The notes under the pieces are model-generated. The model saw only the letters and a program-made list of their open reading frames with translations, was not told where the DNA came from and made no database searches. A program made the translations under genes and the position numbers. A stretch of DNA of 14,498 bases. Origin: an uncultured Collinsella sp. (GTDB taxonomy: Bacteria > Actinomycetota > Coriobacteriia > Coriobacteriales > Coriobacteriaceae). Shown here in pieces: positions 7,524 through 14,498 of this stretch (position 1 is the first letter of the stretch; every line of letters starts with the position of its first letter). The stretch lies in assembly GCA_902470095.1 (NCBI GenBank), contig CABRFG010000057.1, forward strand, positions 1-14,498, written 5' to 3'.

Positions 7524-9503
7524 ATGAATCTTCACCTTTCTCAGTCTGATGGCTTTTTGCGTGTGGCGGCGGCCTCGCCGCGGATTCGCGTGGCCGATGT
7601 CGAGGGCAATGCCGAGGTTGCGCTGGCGGCTGTTCGCGATGCTGCCGGGCGTGGCGTTCGCGCGCTGGTACTGCCCGAGCTTAACCTGACCGGCTATACC
7701 GCGGCCGATCTGTTCCATAACCGCACGCTGCTGCATGCCTGCGAAGCAGCGCTGGTGCACATCCTCGATGAAACCCGTGAGCTGCCGATCGTCTTTACCG
7801 TTGGCTTGCCCGTTGCGGTGGCTGAAAACATCTACAACTGCGCCGCCGTGTGCTGTGCGGGTGAGCTTTTGGGTCTTACGGCTAAGAAGTATCTGCCCAA
7901 CTATGGCGAGTTCTATGAGCGTCGCTGGTTTGCTCCGTCGCCTGCGGATCCCGTGTGGGTTGAATTTGCCGGTCAGGGTCCGGTTCCGCTGGGTTCGGGG
8001 CTTGTCTACCGCTGCTGTGATGAGGGTGCCGAGGATATGGTGCTGGGCGTTGAAGTCTGCGAGGACCTGTGGGTGCCGGCGCCCCCTTCGACCGAGATGG
8101 CGCTTGCCGGTGCGACGGTGATCCTCAATCCGTCGGCTTCGGACGAGATTATCGGTAAGGCGGATTACCGCCGCAGCCTCATCTCTAACCAGAGCGCACG
8201 CCTGTACTGCGCCTATGCCTACGCGGACGCGAGCGAGGGCGAGTCCACGACCGACATGGTCTTTGCGGGCGAGAACCTTATCTACGAAAATGGCTCCAAG
8301 CTCGCCGCCACCAAACTGCTTACCTGCGATATGGCCATCGCCGACGTTGACCTTGACCGCCTGGTTGCCGAGCGCCGTCGCTCGACGACATGGACGCGCG
8401 CGGACGATGCGCCGGAGGCCGTGACCGTCGAGTTCTCGTTTGAGGGCTCGCTCGCCGAAGAGCCTGTCCTGCGCGATGCGCTCGGCATAGACCGTGTCTT
8501 CCCCCGCGCGCCCTTCGTGCCTGCCGACCATGGTGACCTGGCTGAGCGCTGCGAGACCATCCTCGACCTGCAGACCGCGGGCCTCAAGACCCGCCTTGCC
8601 CATACGGGCACCAAGGCGGCCGTTATCGGCCTTTCGGGCGGTCTCGATTCCACGCTGGCGCTGCTTGTGACCGTGCGTGCCTTTGATGCGCTGGGGCTGC
8701 CGCGCACTGGTATCACAGCCGTGTCCATGCCCGGCTTCGGCACGACGCATCGCACCAAGTCGAATGCCGAGTCGCTCGCTCGCGACCTGGGTGTGAGCTT
8801 CCGCGAGGTTTCGATCCACGCGGCTGTGGAGCAGCACTTCAAGGACATTGAGCATGATCCGGCCGTGCAGGACGTGACCTACGAGAACAGCCAGGCGCGC
8901 GAGCGTACGCAGATTCTGATGGATCTGGCCAACCAGGCTGGCGGTTTTGTCATTGGCACGGGCGACCTGTCGGAGCTGGCGCTCGGCTGGGCTACCTATA
9001 ACGGCGACCACATGAGCATGTACGCCGTCAACGCGAGCGTGCCCAAGACGCTTGTGCGCCATCTGGTACGCTATGCCGCCGATGTCTTTGGCGGGCGCAT
9101 TGCCGAGGTCTTGCTCGATATCCTCGATACGCCGGTGTCCCCCGAGCTTCTGCCGCCCACGGGCGACGGCGAGATTGCGCAGAAGACCGAGGATTTGGTG
9201 GGCCCGTACGAGCTGCACGACTACTTCCTCTACTACCTGCTGCGTTTTGGCTTTGAGCCGGGCAAGATCTACCGCATGGCGCTCAAGAGCTTCGAGGGCG
9301 TCTACGACGCCAAGACCGTCCACACGTGGCTACGTACGTTCTACCGTCGCTTCTTTGCCCAGCAGTTTAAGCGCAGCTGCCTGCCCGATGGTCCCAAGGT
9401 GGGCTCGGTGACGCTCAGCCCGCGCGGCGATTGGCGTATGCCGAGTGACGCTAGCTCGCGTCTGTGGCTTGCGCAGATCGACGCGCTCAATCCAGTTGAC
9501 TAA
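7524..9503 (+). CDS. nadE: Glutamine-dependent NAD+ synthetase
   Basis: NadE makes NAD+ from deamido-NAD+ (NaAD) using ATP, and here takes nitrogen from glutamine. The 659-residue protein is the two-domain type. The N-terminal nitrilase-like glutaminase (about 1-290) carries the Glu-Lys-Cys triad: Glu52 in VLPELNLTGYT, a Lys in KKYLPNYGEF (121 or 122) and Cys179 in GVEVCEDLW. The C-terminal synthetase (about 340-620) carries the ATP pyrophosphatase loop SGGLDST (371-377), ENSQARERTQILMDLAN (454-470) and GTGDLSELALGWATYNGDH (478-496). Length and motifs fit the long actinobacterial type, in which ammonia is channelled between domains. GGGAG (7512-7516) precedes the ATG. It ends before a strong hairpin, so it is probably a single-gene unit. 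Confidence 0.96.
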   Translation: MNLHLSQSDGFLRVAAASPRIRVADVEGNAEVALAAVRDAAGRGVRALVLPELNLTGYTAADLFHNRTLLHACEAALVHILDETRELPIVFTVGLPVAVAENIYNCAAVCCAGELLGLTAKKYLPNYGEFYERRWFAPSPADPVWVEFAGQGPVPLGSGLVYRCCDEGAEDMVLGVEVCEDLWVPAPPSTEMALAGATVILNPSASDEIIGKADYRRSLISNQSARLYCAYAYADASEGESTTDMVFAGENLIYENGSKLAATKLLTCDMAIADVDLDRLVAERRRSTTWTRADDAPEAVTVEFSFEGSLAEEPVLRDALGIDRVFPRAPFVPADHGDLAERCETILDLQTAGLKTRLAHTGTKAAVIGLSGGLDSTLALLVTVRAFDALGLPRTGITAVSMPGFGTTHRTKSNAESLARDLGVSFREVSIHAAVEQHFKDIEHDPAVQDVTYENSQARERTQILMDLANQAGGFVIGTGDLSELALGWATYNGDHMSMYAVNASVPKTLVRHLVRYAADVFGGRIAEVLLDILDTPVSPELLPPTGDGEIAQKTEDLVGPYELHDYFLYYLLRFGFEPGKIYRMALKSFEGVYDAKTVHTWLRTFYRRFFAQQFKRSCLPDGPKVGSVTLSPRGDWRMPSDASSRLWLAQIDALNPVD

Positions 9504-9571
9504 GGTTGGCTAAATTGAACCAATACGGGGGTTGCAAGCGTTACACTTTTGCAATCTGATGGCCCGTATCG

Positions 9572-9602
9572 CGCGGCGCTCTTGTCGGAGCGCCGCGTTT
9601 TT
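9572..9602 (+). terminator. Strong intrinsic terminator after nadE, in the aminotransferase leader
   Basis: A perfect 10-bp GC-rich stem, CGCGGCGCTC (9572-9581) and GAGCGCCGCG (9588-9597), with loop TTGTCG and five Ts. The T-run ends only 6 nt before the ribosome binding site of the next gene. It could simply terminate nadE or act as an attenuator for the aminotransferase. Confidence 0.9.
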
Positions 9603-9621
9603 CATATCGAAAGGTGGCACC

Positions 9622-10785
9622 ATGCAGGCATCGCAGCGTCTCGACCGCTTTGGCGCGGAGGTCTTCGCTTCGCTCAACAACAAGCTTCTCGCGCTGAAGG
9701 CTCAGGGCAAGACCATTTACAACATGAGCGTGGGCACGCCCGACTTTAAGCCGTACGACCACGTGGTCGAGGCGCTCACGCAGGCAGCCCAAGATCCCGA
9801 GATGTGGAAGTATGCCCTGCGCGACCTGCCCGAACTCAAGCAAGCCGTGTGCGATTACTATGAGCGTCGCTTTGGCGTTTCGGGCATTACGCCGTCTATG
9901 GTGCAGTCGTGCAACGGCACGCAGGAGGGCGTGGGCCATTTGGGCCTGGCCCTGCTCGATCCGGGTGACACCATTCTGGTTCCCGATCCGTGCTACCCGG
10001 TCTTTGAGGCGGGTGCCAAGATCGCCGATGCCAAGCTCGAATACTATCCGCTGGTTGCCGAGCATAATTACCTGCCCTATGTGGCGGGTATCGATCCCGA
10101 GGTGGCCGATCGTGCCAAGTATATGATCGTGTCGCTGCCCGCGAACCCGGTCGGCTCGGTGGGCACGCCCGAGATCTACGAGGAGATCATCACTTTCGCC
10201 CGCGAGCACGACCTGCTCATCGTTCACGACAACGCATACTCCGACATCGTGTTCGACGGCGAGCCGGGCGGCAGCTTCTTGCAGTATCCCGGTGCGCTTG
10301 AGGTGGGCGTGGAGTTCTTCTCGCTCTCCAAGTCGTTTAACGTCACCGGTGCCCGCATCGGCTTTTTGGTCGGTCGCGAGGATGTGGTCTCGGCCTTTGC
10401 CAAGCTGCGCGGCCAGATCGACTTTGGCATGTTCTTCCCGATCCAGAAGGCCGCCATCGCCTGCCTGAACGGTCCGCGCGATGAGGTCGAGGCGCAGCGT
10501 CTGAAGTACCAGGAGCGCCGCGATGCCCTGTGCGACGGTCTTGAGGGCCTGGGCTGGGAGCGCCCCAACGCGCATGGCTCTATGTTTGTGTGGGCCAAGC
10601 TTCCCGGTGGCCGCACCGATTCCATGGCGTTTTGCGAGGAGCTCATGGAGAAGGCCGGCGTTGTGGTGACGCCGGGCGCGAGCTTTGGTCCTTCGGGTGA
10701 GGGGCACGTGCGCATGGCGCTGGTCTTGCCGCCCGACCAGATCGCTTTGGCTGTCGAGGCCATTCGCGAGGCGGGCCTGTATTAG
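9622..10785 (+). CDS. Class I/II PLP-dependent aminotransferase
   Basis: A 387-residue fold-type I aminotransferase, cytoplasmic, transferring an amino group between an amino acid and a 2-oxo acid. The PLP lysine is Lys237 in SLSKSFNVTGAR; Asp203 and Tyr206 in HDNAYSD and Asn175 in LPANPVGS contact the cofactor; Arg364 in HVRMALV should bind the substrate carboxylate. The N-terminal MSVGTPDF and CNGTQEGVGHLGLALLDPGD stretches are typical. The general layout resembles the LL-diaminopimelate aminotransferase/alanine aminotransferase group, but substrate cannot be read with confidence. Start at 9622 is chosen because GAAAGG (9609-9614) is well placed; the frame is open back to at least 9532, but those codons run through the terminator and have no binding site. 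No promoter fits between the terminator and the gene, so how it is transcribed is unclear. Confidence 0.9.
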   Translation: MQASQRLDRFGAEVFASLNNKLLALKAQGKTIYNMSVGTPDFKPYDHVVEALTQAAQDPEMWKYALRDLPELKQAVCDYYERRFGVSGITPSMVQSCNGTQEGVGHLGLALLDPGDTILVPDPCYPVFEAGAKIADAKLEYYPLVAEHNYLPYVAGIDPEVADRAKYMIVSLPANPVGSVGTPEIYEEIITFAREHDLLIVHDNAYSDIVFDGEPGGSFLQYPGALEVGVEFFSLSKSFNVTGARIGFLVGREDVVSAFAKLRGQIDFGMFFPIQKAAIACLNGPRDEVEAQRLKYQERRDALCDGLEGLGWERPNAHGSMFVWAKLPGGRTDSMAFCEELMEKAGVVVTPGASFGPSGEGHVRMALVLPPDQIALAVEAIREAGLY

Positions 10786-10986
10786 AAAGCTATTTCGGCT
10801 CGTCAATAGCTCGAAACCGATTTCGTGCAGTTATTTTACGAATTCTGCAAACAATTTCGGTAAACGGTCGATTTTTGGCTGCGAATAGGAGCATAATCAA
10901 AGTCCCGATTGGATGTATTGGGATCACGGCAAGCCGCTCGGGTCGTTCCCGGGCGGCTTGTTTGTGGAGAGAGATGGGAGTTTCTA
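10786..10986 (+). promoter_or_regulatory. ldh leader: candidate -10 box and leader hairpin
   Basis: An A/T-rich stretch follows the aminotransferase stop. CATAAT (10892-10897) is the best -10 candidate, without a clear -35. Between it and the ldh binding site (GGGAG, 10976-10980) lies a 13-bp hairpin: CAAGCCGCTCGGG (10930-10942) pairs with CCCGGGCGGCTTG (10948-10960) with one G-T wobble and loop TCGTT, followed by the moderately T-rich TTTGTGG. It could be a weak terminator/attenuator or an mRNA-stabilising structure. Near 10788-10811, AGCTATT/AATAGCT also pair, but with no T-run. Confidence 0.4.
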
Positions 10987-11937
10987 ATGGTTAACGAGAA
11001 GAAGGTCGCTATTGTCGGGTGCGGTTTCGTCGGTTCGTCTTCGGCGTTCGCACTGATGCAGAGCGGTCTGTTCTCCGAGATGGTCCTCATCGACGTGGAC
11101 AAGAACCGCGCCGAGGGTGAGGCCCTGGATATCGCGCACGGCATGACGTTTGCCGAGCCGATGAAGATCTACGCCGGCGATTATTCCGATGTCGCCGACG
11201 CCGCCATGATCGTCGTCACTGCTGGCGCTGCCCAGAAGCCCGGTGAGACCCGCCTGGACCTGGTCAACAAGAACGTCAGCATCTTTAAGTCCATTATCCC
11301 CGAGATTAAGAAGTCCGGCTTCGACGGCATTCTGCTCATCGTCTCCAACCCGGTCGATGTTCTGACCTACGCCGCCATCAAGATGTCCGGCCTGCCCGAG
11401 GGCCACGTCATCGGTTCCGGCACCGTGCTCGACACCGGTCGCCTGCAGCAGATGCTTGGTGCCCACGTCGAGGTTGACCCGCGCGATGTCCAGGCCTATG
11501 TTATGGGCGAGCACGGCGACTCCGAGTTTGTCGCTTGGTCCAGCGCTCAGGTTGCCGGTGTTCCGCTGAACACCTTCTGTGAGCTTCACGGCCACCTGGA
11601 GCATGAGGCTGCCGAGAAGCGCATCGCCGAGGACGTCAAGAACTCCGCCTACACCATCATCGAGAAGAAGCACGCCACCTACTATGGCGTCGCCATGGCC
11701 GTCAAGCGCATCTGCACCGCCGTCATGCGCGATGAGCAGACCGTTCTGCCCGTCTCTTCGCTCATGGTGGGCGAGTATGGCCTGTCCGATCTTGCCATCT
11801 CCATGCCGACCGTCGTTGGCCGCGACGGCGTTGTCTGCCGCGTCCCCGTGCCGCTGAACGACGACGAGCAGCATGAGCTCACCGTCTCCGCCAAGGCCCT
11901 CAAGGGCATCATCGACAGCGTCGATTTCTCCTGCTAA
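10987..11937 (+). CDS. ldh: L-lactate dehydrogenase
   Basis: Reduces pyruvate to L-lactate while reoxidising NADH, the usual fermentative step in gut Actinobacteria. The 316-residue protein has the NAD-binding motif GCGFVGSS (11-18), the substrate-specificity loop AAQKPGETR (81-89) with Gln83, which marks lactate rather than malate dehydrogenase, SNPVD (120-124), SGTVLDTGRLQ (144-154) with Asp149 and Arg152, and the catalytic His176 in GEHGDSE. The active-site loop and C-terminal SMPTVVGRDG are intact. The ATG at 10987 follows GGGAG by 6 nt. Codon use is strongly biased to C- and G-ending codons, as expected for a highly expressed gene. It appears to be monocistronic, with a hairpin before it and a terminator after it. 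Confidence 0.96.
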   Translation: MVNEKKVAIVGCGFVGSSSAFALMQSGLFSEMVLIDVDKNRAEGEALDIAHGMTFAEPMKIYAGDYSDVADAAMIVVTAGAAQKPGETRLDLVNKNVSIFKSIIPEIKKSGFDGILLIVSNPVDVLTYAAIKMSGLPEGHVIGSGTVLDTGRLQQMLGAHVEVDPRDVQAYVMGEHGDSEFVAWSSAQVAGVPLNTFCELHGHLEHEAAEKRIAEDVKNSAYTIIEKKHATYYGVAMAVKRICTAVMRDEQTVLPVSSLMVGEYGLSDLAISMPTVVGRDGVVCRVPVPLNDDEQHELTVSAKALKGIIDSVDFSC

Positions 11938-11970
11938 ATCAAGCTCGCTAGAGCGAAAAGCTACAATGAA

Positions 11971-12004
11971 GGCGTCCGGGCCCACACGGTCCGGGCGCCT
12001 TTTT
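11971..12004 (+). terminator. Intrinsic terminator after ldh
   Basis: GGCGTCCGGGCC (11971-11982) pairs with GGTCCGGGCGCC (11988-11999) with two G-T wobbles and loop CACAC, then five Ts (12000-12004). A TACAAT lies just upstream at 11962-11967; its meaning is unclear. Confidence 0.9.
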
Positions 12005-12034
12005 GGTGCAAAGTAACCTGACCCCAATGCACCA
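12004..12034. repeat. Palindromic repeat, copy 1
   Basis: TGGTGCA (12004-12010) and TGCACCA (12028-12034) are perfect 7-bp inverted arms around a 17-nt centre containing AACCTGACCCC. The element starts at the last T of the ldh terminator and ends 8 nt before the binding site of the next gene. It matches copy 2 at 13215-13248 almost base for base. Confidence 0.8.
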
Positions 12035-12051
12035 TAGTTGATGGGAGGGCC

Positions 12052-13212
12052 ATGTCGGATTCGCCTAATTTTTTGACCTATGCCCAGACGGCGTTTGATC
12101 CGTTTGAGGAGCGGCCGTTCTGCGCGGTGGATAGCCTCGTCTTTGCGTGGTTGTCCTATTTGCGTTTGCCGGGTGATATGGCGGAGCTGACGAACTGGCA
12201 GGGCCTAGACGTACGCGAGCTGCTGCGTGCCGAGTGCTACCGGGACATGATTGACGACTTGTGGGACCCGGAGGGGAGCAGGGCCTTGTTGGAGGCCGTG
12301 GCAGCAAATCCCAGATACCGCGGCGTGCACGTTTGCGGCTATCGTGCCGTGAGCGATGTGGTGGCGACGGAGCAGTTTGCAGCCATGGCGTTCCGGTTTC
12401 CGGCGGGGTTTAGTTATCTTTCCTTCCGGGGGACCGATAGTACGATTGTGGGCTGGAAAGAAGACTTTAACATGGCGTTCCGGTGTCCTGTGCCGGCCCA
12501 GGAATCCGCGGCACGTTATGTGGACGAGGCGGCGGATGCGATTGGCGGGCCGCTTTTGTGCGGGGGTCATTCCAAGGGTGGAAACCTTGCGGTGTACGGT
12601 GCAGCGATGTGCTCCGATGTTGCCCGTGAACGAATCGAACGGGCGTATTCCCATGATGGTCCAGGGTTCGTCGAGGAGTTTCTGAACGGCGACGCCTTTG
12701 CCGATCTTTCCGGTCGAATCGACAAGACGCTACCTCGGTCGTCGATCTTTGGCATGATGTTCGAGACACAGGAGGACTATGCCATCGTTGAGAGCACCGA
12801 GTTCAGCCTGCTGCAGCACAATCCCTTTAGCTGGGTGGTTGATGGTCACGACTTCGTGTACTGTGAGCGCCTGTCTGCCGGTGCTCGATACGTTGATGGT
12901 TCCATTCGTGAGATGCTGCTTGCAGTGTCGCCTAGCGAACGCGAGCGTTTTGTAGATGCGTTGTTCTCCGTGTTTGAGGCTACGGGTGCTGAGCGGTTTG
13001 CGGATATCGCTGGGAATCTGCGCGAGAGCCTGCCCGTGATGCTCCAGGCTGCGCAAGGCTTTGACGAGGATACACGACGCTTTGTCTCGCAGACCATCGT
13101 TGCGATTCTTAAGTGTGCGCTGCTGCCCAAACGACCCCAGATCGACGTGCCCGCTGCCGGCAAGAGTTTGGCAGAACAGCTCGAGGCTTGGCAGTCCGAG
13201 CTCCTGCGCTAA
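12052..13212 (+). CDS. Mbeg1-like (DUF2974) alpha/beta-hydrolase family protein
   Basis: The 386-residue protein has the full signature of the Mbeg1-like/DUF2974 family, uncharacterised lipase-like proteins common in Firmicutes and Actinobacteria. It starts with FCAVDSLVFAWLSYLRL (23-39), then YLSFRGTDSTIVGWKEDFNM (122-141), VPAQESAARYV (147-157), the nucleophile elbow GGHSKGGNLAVY (171-182) with Ser174, and YSHDGPGF (199-206). FRGTD is shared with class 3 lipases. His266 in DGHDF is a candidate catalytic histidine. There is no signal peptide or clear transmembrane segment, so action on an intracellular ester is the inference; the substrate is unknown. GGGAGGG ends 2 nt before the ATG, an unusually short spacing. 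Codon bias is weaker than in ldh. The gene is bracketed by two copies of a palindromic repeat. Confidence 0.88.
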   Translation: MSDSPNFLTYAQTAFDPFEERPFCAVDSLVFAWLSYLRLPGDMAELTNWQGLDVRELLRAECYRDMIDDLWDPEGSRALLEAVAANPRYRGVHVCGYRAVSDVVATEQFAAMAFRFPAGFSYLSFRGTDSTIVGWKEDFNMAFRCPVPAQESAARYVDEAADAIGGPLLCGGHSKGGNLAVYGAAMCSDVARERIERAYSHDGPGFVEEFLNGDAFADLSGRIDKTLPRSSIFGMMFETQEDYAIVESTEFSLLQHNPFSWVVDGHDFVYCERLSAGARYVDGSIREMLLAVSPSERERFVDALFSVFEATGAERFADIAGNLRESLPVMLQAAQGFDEDTRRFVSQTIVAILKCALLPKRPQIDVPAAGKSLAEQLEAWQSELLR

Positions 13213-13214
13213 CC

Positions 13215-13248
13215 ATTGGTGCAAGCAACCTGTCCCCGATGCACCAAT
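13215..13248. repeat. Palindromic repeat, copy 2
   Basis: ATTGGTGCA (13215-13223) and TGCACCAAT (13240-13248) are perfect 9-bp inverted arms around a 16-nt centre containing AACCTGTCCCC. It begins 3 nt after the stop codon of the Mbeg1-like gene. There is no T-run, so it is not a classical terminator, though it could act as a 3'-end structure. Confidence 0.8.
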
Positions 13249-13278
13249 CTTCGAAGCGCCTGGGGCGGGCTCGACCGC

Positions 13279-13284
13279 TATACT
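13279..13284 (+). promoter_or_regulatory. Candidate -10 box for the nucleoid-associated protein gene
   Basis: TATACT lies about 39 nt upstream of the start. No recognisable -35 is found at 16-18 nt spacing, so this rests on the -10 alone. Confidence 0.4.
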
Positions 13285-13322
13285 GATTCGTGCCGAAATC
13301 GATCTAGAACGGAATGCCGTAT

Positions 13323-14327
13323 ATGAAAATCAATCACGCGATTCTGCATATCCTGGACTTTGACTCTGCCGTCAACGTCATGAGCCAGCGCGAGCTCGAT
13401 ATCGAGAGCCGTACCGTCCGCAACTTCGTGACCACACATCTGCGTCGCGCCCGCACCTCGGCCGACAATAAACGCGCCACGTTTGCCGAGAACTCCGCAT
13501 TCGGCGGCGAGCTCAAGAGCTATTTCTTTGGTGAGCGTGAGTTCGTGGACCTGTCGCAGCAGATTGCGGAGTTCATCTCTTCCGAACTCACCAAGGCCGA
13601 GAAAGCTGAGTCCACCGACGTGCTCGTGGCTGATTTTGACGACGATGAGGATGCCCGCTGGTTTGCCGTGATGCTGCTGGGCTCCAAGCAGGCCTTTATG
13701 CACGAAGTGGGCCGCGAGGAAGGGGAGGTGCGCAACGACATCGCGCGCCACTACGCTATTCTGCCGAACCCCTCGCAAAAGGTGCCGAGCTATGCCATCG
13801 TGCGCGCGAGCACCATGGAGATCGGCTATGTGGACAAGAAACGCAAGATCGCCGGCGAGGACCGTATGCTTATCCCCGATGGCCTGCTGCAGTGCGACAC
13901 GGGCGTATCGGGCAAGGAGGTCATCGACACCGTGACGCGTGTGGTCGAGGAAGTCGCCGGGGAGCACGGTGCCAACACGGCCGTGGCGCTCGCAAAGGTT
14001 AAGGCCGCTGTGGCCGAGAAGGTCGAGGATGACGAGGAGCTGCCGCCTTGGGATATCGTCGACGAGGTCTTTGAGGACGAGCCGGTCATCAAGGAGAGCG
14101 TGCGCGCGGCACTGACCGAGGAGAAGGTGCCTGAGCGTGTGCCCGTGGAGCGCAAGCAGGTCGAACGCGCGGCGGTGCGCAATCATAAGATCCGTACCGA
14201 CACGGGTATCGAGATCAGCTTCCCGGCCGAGATGGGTTCCAACTCCGAGTACATTGAGTTCGTCAATGAGCCTAACGGCCTCATCTCCATCGAGCTCAAA
14301 AATATCGGTAGCATCGAGAATCGATAA
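13323..14327 (+). CDS. Nucleoid-associated protein, NdpA/YejK (NA37) family
   Basis: A 334-residue cytoplasmic protein of the 37-kDa nucleoid-associated family, whose E. coli member YejK is nucleoid-bound. Recognition rests on the N terminus KINHAILHILDF (2-13), SQRELDIESRTVRNFV (21-36), the central FAVMLLGSKQAFMHEVG (114-130), and the C-terminal GIEISFPAEMGSNSEYIEFV (295-314) with NGLISIELKNIG. Residues 205-285 are rich in Glu, Val, Lys and Ala and probably helical. ATG at 13323 is preferred over one at 13314 because it gives the family N terminus and leaves AACGGA at a usable distance. Length is near that of family members. Its exact role (chromosome organisation, or something else, in this lineage) cannot be read from sequence. 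Confidence 0.88.
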   Translation: MKINHAILHILDFDSAVNVMSQRELDIESRTVRNFVTTHLRRARTSADNKRATFAENSAFGGELKSYFFGEREFVDLSQQIAEFISSELTKAEKAESTDVLVADFDDDEDARWFAVMLLGSKQAFMHEVGREEGEVRNDIARHYAILPNPSQKVPSYAIVRASTMEIGYVDKKRKIAGEDRMLIPDGLLQCDTGVSGKEVIDTVTRVVEEVAGEHGANTAVALAKVKAAVAEKVEDDEELPPWDIVDEVFEDEPVIKESVRAALTEEKVPERVPVERKQVERAAVRNHKIRTDTGIEISFPAEMGSNSEYIEFVNEPNGLISIELKNIGSIENR

Positions 14328-14354
14328 GTTGCGTTGCGCCTACAGCGAGAAAGC

Positions 14355-14389
14355 AAAGGCCGAGGCCCTTCGGGACTTCGGCCTTTTTT
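14355..14389 (+). terminator. Intrinsic terminator after the nucleoid-associated gene
   Basis: AAGGCCGA (14356-14363) pairs with TCGGCCTT (14378-14385). The upper stem is capped by a C(TTCG)G tetraloop. Six Ts follow (14384-14389), then GTTTT. Confidence 0.93.
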
Positions 14390-14467
14390 GTTTTCGGCTT
14401 GGTTGCTGACATTGCGCCGCAGGTTGGGCATACGTCAACGAAAACGCCCCAGAGCGAGCAAGGTGAC

Positions 14468-14498
14468 GTGAAAGAGGAGGGCATTGACCTTTTGGTCA
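14468..14498 (+). CDS. Possible start of a gene cut by the window edge
   Basis: From GTG at 14468 the frame reads MKEEGIDLLV and is open to the end. AAGGTG (14460-14465) lies just before it, at short spacing. An alternative is TTG at 14484 with GGAGG (14476-14480) 3 nt upstream. CTGACA and CATACG with a 17-nt gap (starting near 14406) might be its promoter. Too little is visible to name a product or prove it is a gene. Confidence 0.3.
   Translation, partial: MKEEGIDLLV

Noticed and set aside
7413..9323. Minus-strand open frame of 636 codons
   Set aside because: It is antisense to nadE, whose catalytic motifs are unmistakable. Long antisense frames are expected in GC-rich genes.
9541..10806. 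Minus-strand open frame of 421 codons
   Set aside because: Antisense to the aminotransferase; His/Arg/Leu-rich shadow without motifs.
10788..10811. AGCTATT/AATAGCT hairpin as a terminator for the aminotransferase
   Set aside because: The stem is only 7 bp with a 10-nt loop and no T-run follows, so it is not called as a terminator.
10984..12027. Minus-strand open frame of 347 codons
   Set aside because: Antisense to ldh; Asp/Gly/Val-rich shadow that would also run through the ldh terminator.
13215..13248. Copy 2 palindrome as the terminator of the Mbeg1-like gene
   Set aside because: It has no T-run and its centre matches copy 1, so a dispersed repeat explains it better, although a secondary 3'-end role is possible.

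Overview
The window looks like ordinary chromosome from a high-GC Gram-positive bacterium, most likely a Coriobacteriia member such as Collinsella or a near relative. This is an inference from GC-rich codon use, strong GGAGG-type ribosome binding sites, an L-lactate dehydrogenase, an NdpA-type nucleoid protein and the Pro/Ala/Glu-rich style of one hypothetical protein. No 16S rRNA or other decisive marker is present. I see no rRNA, tRNA, CRISPR array, insertion sequence or phage module.

Layout, left to right. Positions 1-245 hold no gene I can defend; there is an imperfect hairpin and perhaps the tail of an upstream gene. Next is a leftward two-gene unit: tcdA (tRNA t6A37 cyclisation) followed 14 nt later by a TatD-family metal hydrolase. 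A divergent intergenic region (1841-2019) separates it from a rightward sdpR-sdpI pair (ArsR-type repressor and six-helix membrane protein, overlapping by 8 nt), with a good operator palindrome over the sdpR promoter. After a terminator comes ettA, the ribosome-associated ABC-F translation factor, then a strong hairpin terminator shared with the convergent gene on its right.

Two leftward genes follow, neither assigned to a named family. The first (4920-6227) has an N-terminal domain that reads like an OST-HTH/LOTUS winged helix, a very long acidic Pro/Ala/Glu/Thr linker and a folded C-terminal domain. The second (6367-7320) is a membrane protein with a roughly 120-residue Ser/Thr/Asn/Gln/Gly-rich tail.

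The right half is all rightward: nadE (glutamine-dependent NAD+ synthetase), a class I/II PLP aminotransferase, L-lactate dehydrogenase, a DUF2974/Mbeg1-like alpha/beta hydrolase and an NdpA-family nucleoid-associated protein. The last 31 bases may be the start of another gene. Most right-half genes look separately transcribed, with hairpins at nearly every junction. NadE makes NAD+ and Ldh reoxidises NADH, so the two are metabolically related, but the intervening hairpins argue against a single operon.

The most unusual features are a pair of nearly identical 30-31 nt palindromic repeats bracketing the Mbeg1-like gene, the LOTUS-like protein, and hairpins lying just upstream of the ribosome binding sites of the aminotransferase and ldh. 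I found no convincing new multi-gene system.
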